Of a stretch of 38,007 nt of DNA, positions 24,829 to 31,734 are shown one piece after another. Origin of the DNA: Lachnospiraceae bacterium (GTDB lineage Bacteria; Bacillota; Clostridia; Lachnospirales; Lachnospiraceae); assembly GCA_021205755.1 (NCBI GenBank), contig JAJPWX010000093.1, forward strand, positions 1-38,007, given 5' to 3'. The translations under genes and the position numbers were made by a program. Within the stretch, counting starts at the first letter, position 1. Every line of letters starts with the position of its first letter. The notes under the pieces were generated by a model. That model was not told the origin of the DNA and ran no database searches. It saw only the letters and a program-made list of their open reading frames with translations.

Positions 24829-25369
24829 CTTGAACCTCATTAAACAAAATCATGGTGAAATAGACAACGGTATCTTGGCCGTAATTGGAACACATTCCGA
24901 TCTGATCCAGCATCTCTATGACAATGACGCCATGGCTTTCCATAGAAAAAAATCGTTTCTCCGGAAAACGGCAGGGCGCGTCCGGGCAGGTACAGACCTG
25001 ACATTCTGTACAGCCGGTCGAAAGGATATAAAAGTCCTGAAACTCTTTTACCAGCTCATCCCGAATCGCCAAAGTCAGGTCGTCATGCTGACGCTTTACC
25101 CGCAGATTCGCTGCCTTTTCCCAGGCATTCGGGGTCTCTGTGACGGTCGAATAAAGGCAGAAGGAATCATATTGCCGACATTTGGCGATTTTTTCTTCTA
25201 TCGTCCCGCAGTAGGGCGGGCAGGTCCAGCAATGACCATATCGCTCACAGTCCCGCTCACAGATTACCCAGGCCTTGTCTGAAAATATCATCTCCTCTTT
25301 TGTCCCAAAATAATATTCACAGATGGGATGCTCCAGGAGAATTGTTTCAATCAATTCTTTTCTAGTCAT
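24809..25369 (-). CDS. DUF2284 metal-binding protein
   Basis: The 186-residue protein has the Cys-rich pattern of DUF2284: VICERDCERYGHCWTCPPYC in the first half and GCTECQVCTCPDAPCRFPEK in the second, then FFSMESHGVIVIEML. The cysteines probably bind an iron-sulfur cluster or zinc. It has no known enzymatic role; members are often found beside corrinoid or redox genes. The start at 25369 follows GAGG nine bases upstream. It sits between two flavoprotein genes and is translationally coupled to the downstream one. A broken paralog is at 19508-20020. Confidence 0.85.
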   Translation of the reverse strand: MTRKELIETILLEHPICEYYFGTKEEMIFSDKAWVICERDCERYGHCWTCPPYCGTIEEKIAKCRQYDSFCLYSTVTETPNAWEKAANLRVKRQHDDLTLAIRDELVKEFQDFYILSTGCTECQVCTCPDAPCRFPEKRFFSMESHGVIVIEMLDQIGMCSNYGQDTVVYFTMILFNEVQDGSQNQ

Positions 25370-25408
25370 GCCGATTATCCTCACTCTATTTTGAACCCAG
25401 CCTTCCGA

Positions 25409-26782
25409 TCAATTTCCACTTGGCATTTCCTCTGCCGCATATTGACCTGCCAGATATCCGCTTGTCCAGGCCCATTGCAGATTGTATCCGCCGCACGGGC
25501 CGTCCACGTCCAGCATTTCCCCGGCAAAATAAAGTCCCTCATGAAGCTTTGATTCCAACCGGCTGGTAAGCTCCCGGCAATCCACCCCGCCCGCACAGAT
25601 CTGAGCCTGGTCAAAGGATTTTGTGCCTGTGACAGGCAGCATATACACTTTCATTGTCTGAATGAGCTCGTCGATAAATGCTTCCTCTAATTCCCCGCAG
25701 GTTTTGGGAACCCTTCCCTGCCCGGCCCGGGAGAGAATACGCGGAATCATTTTCCCATTTAACAAGCCCCGCAGAAGGACGGAAGGTGCTTCTTTTGCCA
25801 GCTCGGCAGCCCTTCGAAGAAGGATTTCTTTCAGCCGTTTTCTTGTGTAATCCGGTAAAAAATCAATACGCAAGACATAATTAACCGGATCTGTATGATT
25901 GCATCGTTTTCTGGCCTGTTTTGAATCATTAGATGCCTTTTTCGAATCTAACTCCGGCGCATCTGTGAAATAACGGGAAAGCTGGAAGATCACAATCCCG
26001 GAAACCCCGTATTGCGTCCACTGCAGTTCCCCTGTATCGGAGGAAAGGACTTTTGCAGTCGTATCCGTCCATAATCCGCTCTCGCTGTGCAGCAGTGTAA
26101 CCTTAGCGTGGCAGCGCACCCCCGCAAACTCCTGTTCCGTAAAATATCTGGAGCAAACGAAAGGCACCAGCGCCGGCCGCAGGGGGATAATGGTATGCCC
26201 AAGACTTTTTGCGAGAGAATATCCGCTGTCAATCGCCCCTGCCTGGGGCGCTGCTTTTGAACCGCAGGCCAGGATCAGCGCGTCTGCGGAATAGGTCCAG
26301 GTAGGTGTAATGACAGAAAAACGGGTGTTGTTTGCGGCGGTTGTCCGATTTGCATTATTTTTTTCCGTTTGATGATCAATGATTCGCTCGATCTTTTGGG
26401 AAAACTTAAGCTTGCAATTCCAGCGGCGGAGCTCTGCGAGCAGGACATCCAGAACCGAGGACGCCTGCGATGAATATGGATAAATCAGTCCCTCTTTGCT
26501 TTGCGTGAGCAGCCCCAGCTCTCCAAAAAGACGCAGCGTATCATCGGAACCAAATTCTTCCGTCAGCTTTTGGGCAAGCGCAGCGCCGGTTCCATGATAT
26601 TTTTGGGGAAGATTTTTCGCTGTATTGGTCAGATTACAGCGGCCGTTGCCTGTGACAAGAAGCTTGCGGCCCGGAAGCTCCTGTGCCTCCAGTATGGTGA
26701 CCTCTGCGCCGCAGCGGGCGGCAGAGATACCCGCCATAAGGCCAGCCGCACCGGCACCGATCACGATCACTGTTTTTCCCAT
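25409..26782 (-). CDS. BaiN/HI0933-family flavoprotein (NAD(P)/FAD-dependent oxidoreductase)
   Basis: The 457-residue protein opens with the dinucleotide-binding GKTVIVIGAGAAGLMAGIS and the family-specific GRKLLVTGNGRCNLTN. It ends with QAQICAGGVDCRELTSRLES, LYFAGEMLDVDGPCGGYNLQ and WAWTSGYLAGQYA. These are the hallmarks of the HI0933/YhiN family; one gut homologue (BaiN) has been reported as a bile acid reductase, but most members are uncharacterised. A polar insertion (SKKASNDSKQARKRCNHTD) is present in the substrate domain. I use the ATG at 26782 because AGAGG is eight bases before it; the in-frame ATG two codons earlier is too close to the ribosome site. Confidence 0.87.
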   Translation of the reverse strand: MGKTVIVIGAGAAGLMAGISAARCGAEVTILEAQELPGRKLLVTGNGRCNLTNTAKNLPQKYHGTGAALAQKLTEEFGSDDTLRLFGELGLLTQSKEGLIYPYSSQASSVLDVLLAELRRWNCKLKFSQKIERIIDHQTEKNNANRTTAANNTRFSVITPTWTYSADALILACGSKAAPQAGAIDSGYSLAKSLGHTIIPLRPALVPFVCSRYFTEQEFAGVRCHAKVTLLHSESGLWTDTTAKVLSSDTGELQWTQYGVSGIVIFQLSRYFTDAPELDSKKASNDSKQARKRCNHTDPVNYVLRIDFLPDYTRKRLKEILLRRAAELAKEAPSVLLRGLLNGKMIPRILSRAGQGRVPKTCGELEEAFIDELIQTMKVYMLPVTGTKSFDQAQICAGGVDCRELTSRLESKLHEGLYFAGEMLDVDGPCGGYNLQWAWTSGYLAGQYAAEEMPSGN

Positions 26783-26799
26783 CTGCATTTCCTCTCTGA

Positions 26800-28077
26800 T
26801 TATGGTAACCGCACAAGTTTCTTTTCCACTAATCTCTGCAGGGATTTCAGAATTCCCAGCTTCGCGTGCGGCCAGGTCAGTCCTCCCTGGAAATAAACCG
26901 CGTAGGGCGGCTTAATTGGTCCATCCGCGCTCAGCTCGATCGAGGAGCCCTGTACAAATGCTCCAGCCGCCATGATCACGTCGCTGTCATAGCCAGGCAT
27001 CGCCCAGGGCTCCGGCGTCACATAGCTGTCTACCGGTGCCGCCGACTGAATCCCCTCACAGAATGCAATTACGCCTTCCGGAAAACCGAATTCTACGGCC
27101 TGGATAATGTCATGCCGCTCCTCCGTCCCATTTGGAACGACGGAAAAGCCAAGCTTTTCATAAACATTTGCGGCAAAAATCGCGCCTTTCAAGGCAGCTG
27201 CTGTCACGGTCGGGGCAAGGAAAAGTCCCTGATAGAAGGACTGCATCACACCAAAATTGGCGCCGACCTCCCGGCCAAGACCAGGTGAAGTCAGACGGAA
27301 TGCGCACTGTTCTACGCAGGCAAGCGTACCCGCGATGTAGCCTCCGGCCGGAGCAAGGCCGCCGCCTGGATTTTTAATCAGGGAACCAACCACCATGTCC
27401 GCCCCCAGTTCTCCCGGTTCGATGCGTTCTACAAACTCGCCGTAACAGTTATCCACCATGCAGATGATATCCGGGCGGAGCTGTTTGACAAAGGCGATTG
27501 CTTCCCCGATCTGAGCAACAGAAAGCGTCGGACGGGTCTGATAGCCTTTCGAGCGCTGAATCTCCACCAGCTTCGTCTGCGGGCGGAGCGCCCGGCGGAT
27601 TCCCTCATAATCAAAGCTTCCATCCGGGAGCAGGTCTATCTGCGCGTAGGTCACACCATACTCCGCGAGGGAACCTCGCGAAAGACGGATACCGATCACT
27701 TCCTCCAGAGTATCATAAGGCTTGCCGGAGATAGAGAGCATTTCATCCCCCGGCCGCAGATTTGCGGACAGCGCGATGGCAAGCGCGTGTGTGCCGCAGG
27801 TAATCTGCGGCCGCACCAGAGCCGCCTCTGTCTGAAACACATTCGCATAAACCTCTTCCAGGGTATCGCGCCCCCGGTCGTTATAACCGTATCCGCTGGA
27901 GGTTTCAAAGCATTCGGCGCTTACGCGGGCATCCTGCATCGCTTTGATCACCTTCAGCTGATTGTACTCTGCAGTCTCATCAATTTCATGGAAGCGCTCT
28001 TCCAATCCCGCTAAAATTGTCTCAGCAAAATCAGATACTTCCCGGCTGACGCCGAGGGATTCATACATCGTATTCAT
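26800..28077 (-). CDS. ynbB: YnbB-like PLP enzyme (methionine gamma-lyase / aluminium resistance family)
   Basis: The 425-residue protein is a fold-type I PLP enzyme of the Alum_res family, found next to miaA or glnR in Bacillus and Clostridia. The PLP lysine is in MVVGSLIKNPGGGLAPAGGY, the cofactor-stacking region is TSSGYGYNDRGRDTLEEVYA, and the acidic PLP contact is CMVDNCYGEFVE. Related blocks are RPQITCGTHALAIAL and ELSADGPIKPPYAVYFQGGL. It probably acts on sulfur amino acids, though the true substrate is not settled for this family. It lies 65 bases after miaA on the same strand. Confidence 0.88.
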   Translation of the reverse strand: MNTMYESLGVSREVSDFAETILAGLEERFHEIDETAEYNQLKVIKAMQDARVSAECFETSSGYGYNDRGRDTLEEVYANVFQTEAALVRPQITCGTHALAIALSANLRPGDEMLSISGKPYDTLEEVIGIRLSRGSLAEYGVTYAQIDLLPDGSFDYEGIRRALRPQTKLVEIQRSKGYQTRPTLSVAQIGEAIAFVKQLRPDIICMVDNCYGEFVERIEPGELGADMVVGSLIKNPGGGLAPAGGYIAGTLACVEQCAFRLTSPGLGREVGANFGVMQSFYQGLFLAPTVTAAALKGAIFAANVYEKLGFSVVPNGTEERHDIIQAVEFGFPEGVIAFCEGIQSAAPVDSYVTPEPWAMPGYDSDVIMAAGAFVQGSSIELSADGPIKPPYAVYFQGGLTWPHAKLGILKSLQRLVEKKLVRLP

Positions 28078-28142
28078 AGCTTGTCAAATCTTCTTTCCAA
28101 ATTTATTTTTTGTAATTTATAACCTTATTATTTTGTAACAGT

Positions 28143-29132
28143 TCAGAACCGAAGCGTAGACCTGCGGCCTGCTGTTATTCCCTTTTGTGCCAAACAGTTA
28201 AGCATATACTCCAGCATCCGCTCTTCCTCATATGCGAACTCATTTTTATTCACCCATGTGACATCCCGCTCCCGGCGGAACCAGGTGAGCTGGCGTTTTG
28301 CAAAATGCCGCGTATCCCGTTTGAGGACGCGCACCGCTTCTTCAAGGGAATACACCCCTGCCAGATAATCGAGCAGCTCCTTATATCCCAGCCCCTGCAT
28401 GGAAACCATTTCACGCGTGCAGCCAGCTGCCTGCAGCCGTTTCACTTCCTCCAGCAGCCCATCCTCCATCATCTGGTCAACGCGGCGGTCAATCCGCTCA
28501 TAGAGCCGGGCACGTTCATCGTTCAATACGAAATAGACGAAATTATAGGGCGATTCTTTCTGTCGTTCTTCTGCATTGTGCTCTGAAATCTTCTCTCCTG
28601 TCGCGTGATAGAATTCCAGTGCGCGGATGACGCGTTTTACATTATTCGCGTGAATCGCGTCCGCAGATTCCGGATCGACAGAGCGCAGCATATCATGAAG
28701 TACCTGAGGATTCTGCTCGGCCGCGAGCGCCTCCAGCTTTTCCCGGTATGCCAGATCAGAGCCATGCTCCGTAAAATCTATGCCATACAAAACTGCCTGA
28801 ATATAAAAACCGGTGCCGCCTGTCAGAATGGGAATCCGGCCGCGCTCCTGAATCTCACCGATGTATTTTTGCGCAAGCTCCTGAAACTTCACGACATGGA
28901 ACTCTTCCCAGGGCTCCAGCTCATCAATCAGGTGGTGCGGAATTCCCTGCATTTCCTCCTGGGTGACTTTGGCGGAGCCAATATCCATGCCCCGGTAGAC
29001 TTGCATGGAGTCCGCAGAGACAATCTCTCCGTTTATGCGCTTCGCCAGCTCCACCGACAAATGCGTCTTGCCGACAGCCGTCGGGCCGGTAAGTATGATC
29101 AATGGCTGTTTTTCCTGATTCCTGGTTTCCAC
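28143..29132 (-). CDS. miaA: tRNA dimethylallyltransferase MiaA
   Basis: The 329-residue enzyme transfers a dimethylallyl group to N6 of A37 in tRNAs reading UNN codons. It shows the P-loop GPTAVGKTHLSVELAKRING, the DSMQVYRGMDIGSAK substrate segment, IPHHLIDELEP, GGTGFYIQAVL and the C-terminal RQLTWFRRERDVTWV. Its product is the substrate of MiaB, encoded upstream in the same block. The gene starts three bases after mutL. Confidence 0.96.
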   Translation of the reverse strand: METRNQEKQPLIILTGPTAVGKTHLSVELAKRINGEIVSADSMQVYRGMDIGSAKVTQEEMQGIPHHLIDELEPWEEFHVVKFQELAQKYIGEIQERGRIPILTGGTGFYIQAVLYGIDFTEHGSDLAYREKLEALAAEQNPQVLHDMLRSVDPESADAIHANNVKRVIRALEFYHATGEKISEHNAEERQKESPYNFVYFVLNDERARLYERIDRRVDQMMEDGLLEEVKRLQAAGCTREMVSMQGLGYKELLDYLAGVYSLEEAVRVLKRDTRHFAKRQLTWFRRERDVTWVNKNEFAYEEERMLEYMLNCLAQKGITAGRRSTLRF

Positions 29133-29135
29133 TTT

Positions 29136-31310
29136 TTACACAATCCTCTTAAATTTCTTTTCCAGCTCATATTTTGACATCATGATAATCGTCGGCCGCC
29201 CGTGCGGACAATTATAAGGATTCTCCAGAGAAAGCAGCTCGCTGATCAGTGCGTCCACCTCCGCCGTGGAAAGGCGATGATTCCCTTTTACCGCTGCCTT
29301 ACAGGACATAGAGGCTATTTTTTCCCGAATCGACTGATCTGAAGCACGCTCCGAGACATCGGTAAGCCCGTCCAGCATTTCCAGAAACAGTGATCCCTCC
29401 GCGATACCATAGAGATTTCCAGGAACCGCGCAGATTGCATACTCTCTTCCGCCAAAGGGCTCCACTTCAAAGCCAACCTCGGTAAAACGATCCATGTGCT
29501 TTTTCAGCATTTCCTCCTCCTGCATGGAAAGGGAAACGATGATGGGCGGCGTAATCATCTGAGAGGTCTGTTTTTTTTCGGCAAGATTTTTCATAAAACG
29601 CTCATAAAGCACTTTCTCATGCGCAGCATGCTGGTCAATGATATACATGTTATCCTGAAACTCCACAATCCAGTAGGTGTCGAACACCTGGCCGACCAGC
29701 TTGTGGCGTTTGATATTCTGCTCACTTAAAAGCTTATCGTCAAAGAGCTCCATCTGTACGGGGTTTCCCCCTGGAGCGCCTGCATTTTGCTCTGGATGTT
29801 CCGCCAAGGGAGCATCCGAATCCGTCCCCATACCAGTGTTCTCGTCATTTTTCGGCTGCTCCGAAACAGAATCGGACGAAGCAGAGGCTTCTGTCGTACC
29901 GTTCAAAATAGTTCCTGTGACAGGTTTTAAAACGCCAGGCTTTTTTTCTGGCATATGAAAATCAGTGGTGGCCGCAGAATGTCCCGGGTACTTCGGTTCA
30001 TAAGGACTTGTCGATTCTGCTAACAACTGGCTGCGCACTTTCTCAAACGGCTCCGGATAGCGGAAATGTTTGGTGTTCTGCTGCGCTTTCTCAGCTCTGG
30101 TATTCTGCTTCTGGGCGAACCCATCTTCAATGGATGTATGATTTTCATTTGCGTTTTCCTGGCTCTGCCCCTGCGATAATCCGCCTCCGGCAGTCACTGT
30201 CTGATTTAAGGAATCGTCCGTCTTCTTTGTATCTTTGCCTGAATTTGATGATGCAGGAATATCAGCGTCCATCCGCTTCACAGACTTTGTTTTATTCTCA
30301 ATCGTGAATTCCGGAATCAGTTCCCGGTGAATCAGCCCTTCTTTGACCGCGTTGTACACCTGCTCGTAAACAAAGCTCTGGTCGGCAAAGCGCACCTCCA
30401 TCTTGGTCGGATGGACGTTGACATCCACCTGATCCGTGTCAATCTCCAGCATCAATACCGTGAGCGGGTAACGGTGGCTCATCATAAAGGGCTTATAGGC
30501 ATCCTCTATCGCGCGGGCAATAATCGAGCTGCGGACGTATCTGCCGTTGACAAAATAGTTTTCATAATTCCGGTTTCCCCGTGAAATCACCGGTTTTCCA
30601 ATATAACCGCTGATGCGGACAGGACCGTTTTCTTCCTCAATTTTCACAATATTTGAAGTAATCTCCCGGCCATACACACCATAGATGATATCCTTCATCT
30701 TACCGTTGCCGGAGGTATGCAGCTTCGTATCCTGATTGTTGATAAATTTAAAGGCAATATTCGGATGCGAAAGCGCCAGCCGCTCCATCAGGTCGCTGAC
30801 ATATCCGGCTTCCGTTGTGGCGCTCTTTAAAAATTTGCGGCGGGCGGGTGTGTGGTAAAACAAATTCCGCACCAAAAACGTCGTTCCTTCTGGAGCACCG
30901 ATTTCCTCCAGAGACTTCTCTACGCCGCCCTCAATCACATACCGCACACCAAGCAGGCTGCCTGGCGTCTTAGTGATCATTTCCACCTGGCAGACGGCAG
31001 CGATACTGGAGAGAGCCTCCCCCCGGAACCCCAGTGTTCCGGACGTGAGAAGATCCTCCACCGTGCGTATTTTACTGGTCGCGTGGCGAAGGAACGCAGC
31101 CTGCACCTGATCCTTAGGGATGCCGCAGCCGTTGTCTGTGATGCGGATCAGGGAGATACCGCCGTCCTTGATCTCGACCGTGACAGCATTCGCACCCGCA
31201 TCTACCGCATTCTCGACCAGCTCCTTTACGACCGAAGCCGGACGTTCCACCACCTCACCGGCGGCGATCTTATCTATAGTGTCCTGGCTGAGCAGTGAAA
31301 TCGTATTCAT
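29136..31310 (-). CDS. mutL: DNA mismatch repair protein MutL (endonuclease type)
   Basis: The 724-residue protein has the N-terminal GHKL ATPase (ELVENAVDAGANAVTVEI, ITDNGCGI, GTLGFRGEALSSIAAV) and a C-terminal dimerisation and nicking domain. The metal-binding endonuclease motif DQHAAHEKVLYE is intact, with CKAAVKGNHRL and CPHGRPTI completing the site, as expected in bacteria without MutH. A polar linker of about 190 residues (roughly 335-525) is longer than usual and rich in Asn, Gln, Ser and Thr. It follows mutS but is separated from it by 425 bases that hold an oppositely oriented small gene and a bidirectional terminator, so mutL may need its own promoter. Confidence 0.96.
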   Translation of the reverse strand: MNTISLLSQDTIDKIAAGEVVERPASVVKELVENAVDAGANAVTVEIKDGGISLIRITDNGCGIPKDQVQAAFLRHATSKIRTVEDLLTSGTLGFRGEALSSIAAVCQVEMITKTPGSLLGVRYVIEGGVEKSLEEIGAPEGTTFLVRNLFYHTPARRKFLKSATTEAGYVSDLMERLALSHPNIAFKFINNQDTKLHTSGNGKMKDIIYGVYGREITSNIVKIEEENGPVRISGYIGKPVISRGNRNYENYFVNGRYVRSSIIARAIEDAYKPFMMSHRYPLTVLMLEIDTDQVDVNVHPTKMEVRFADQSFVYEQVYNAVKEGLIHRELIPEFTIENKTKSVKRMDADIPASSNSGKDTKKTDDSLNQTVTAGGGLSQGQSQENANENHTSIEDGFAQKQNTRAEKAQQNTKHFRYPEPFEKVRSQLLAESTSPYEPKYPGHSAATTDFHMPEKKPGVLKPVTGTILNGTTEASASSDSVSEQPKNDENTGMGTDSDAPLAEHPEQNAGAPGGNPVQMELFDDKLLSEQNIKRHKLVGQVFDTYWIVEFQDNMYIIDQHAAHEKVLYERFMKNLAEKKQTSQMITPPIIVSLSMQEEEMLKKHMDRFTEVGFEVEPFGGREYAICAVPGNLYGIAEGSLFLEMLDGLTDVSERASDQSIREKIASMSCKAAVKGNHRLSTAEVDALISELLSLENPYNCPHGRPTIIMMSKYELEKKFKRIV

Positions 31311-31330
31311 ATTTGCAGCCTTTCTCTGAA

Positions 31331-31359
31331 CAAATATTAAATTTTAAATTTAATATTTG
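31331..31359. repeat. AT-only 29-base palindrome upstream of mutL
   Basis: CAAATATTAAATTT and AAATTTAATATTTG are perfectly complementary 14-base arms around a single T, 20 bases before the mutL start codon and immediately outside the small-toxin unit. It could be a cruciform or protein site, or a scar of the unit's insertion. Confidence 0.5.
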
Positions 31360-31364
31360 TATTA

Positions 31365-31393
31365 TTGTTTTGCTTATTTTCATTTGCTATAAT
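31365..31393 (+). promoter_or_regulatory. Sigma-A promoter of the small membrane peptide
   Basis: TTGTTT (31365-31370) and a perfect TATAAT (31388-31393) are spaced by 17 bases. Transcription should start near 31400, the first base of the GGTGCTACC repeat. Confidence 0.75.
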
Positions 31394-31504
31394 ATACAGG
31401 GTGCTACCATAACGGTAGGCGGTTAGTCCTTCAACAGAGGACTGTGACCTCTGATTACATAGAAATCTCCCATTCGAGAAATCTGCTAAAAGGAGGGTTT
31501 GCTT

Positions 31505-31603
31505 ATGCTCACCATTAGTGACCTGATTGCAGTACTTAGTCTCTGCTTAACCTCATTCGGTCTTGGTTACACACTTGGAAATAGAGATAAGACGCAAAAA
31601 TAA
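31505..31603 (+). CDS. 32-residue single-pass membrane peptide, candidate type I toxin
   Basis: A strong ribosome site (AAAGGAGGG, then TTTGCTT) leads to an ATG encoding MLTISDLIAVLSLC, continuing LTSFGLGYTLG and ending in the charged tail NRDKTQK. One hydrophobic helix (about residues 4-24) and a short polar, basic C-terminus is the plan of small holin-like toxins of type I systems such as TxpA or BsrG, though I see no residue-level identity that proves kinship. The TAA stop lies inside the stem of the terminator. The leader of about 105 bases is rich in possible hairpins, and CTCC at 31478-31481 could mask the ribosome site. It sits alone, opposite to mutS and mutL. Confidence 0.65.
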   Translation: MLTISDLIAVLSLCLTSFGLGYTLGNRDKTQK

Positions 31604-31637
31604 CCGCCCCTGTCTGGAAAACTAAGCGGTTATTTTT
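31596..31637. terminator. Perfect bidirectional terminator ending both toxin mRNA and antisense RNA
   Basis: AAAAATAACCGC (31596-31607) and GCGGTTATTTTT (31626-31637) are perfectly complementary over 12 bases with an 18-base loop, giving a GC stem followed by a U-run on either strand. Confidence 0.85.
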
Positions 31638-31686
31638 ATACAAAAGAATAAATCTGGACTAGCCGTCTATCGGTAGCACCTTTTTA
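31596..31686 (-). ncRNA. Candidate antisense RNA antitoxin
   Basis: A near-perfect promoter fires leftward from just after mutS. The RNA would start near 31685, begin with AAAAAGGTGCTACC, and end at the bidirectional terminator, giving about 90 bases. Its 3' half is complementary to the 3' end of the small-peptide mRNA including the stop codon region. This 3' overlap arrangement is that of TxpA/RatA and BsrG/SR4 in Bacillus. Existence of the RNA is predicted from promoter and terminator only. Confidence 0.6.
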
Positions 31687-31691
31687 TAATT

Positions 31692-31720
31692 ATAATAACA
31701 CGCTCTTTTCTTCCTGTCAA
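31692..31720 (-). promoter_or_regulatory. Consensus promoter of the antisense RNA
   Basis: On the minus strand a perfect TTGACA (31720-31715) and TATTAT (31697-31692) are 17 bases apart. The -35 box lies 15 bases after the mutS stop codon. A TATAAT (31694-31689) with 20-base spacing overlaps. Confidence 0.78.
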
Positions 31721-31734
31721 ATATAACTTTTTCT

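Larger units (their letters stand above)
31400..31680. repeat. Terminal inverted repeats bounding the toxin-like unit
   Basis: GGTGCTACC (31400-31408) is the exact complement of GGTAGCACC (31672-31680). Further in, CGGTTAGTC (31420-31428) matches GACTAGCCG (31657-31665) with one G-U type change. The unit of 281 bases thus has imperfect inverted ends of about 24-29 bases. No target-site duplication is obvious. Confidence 0.6.
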
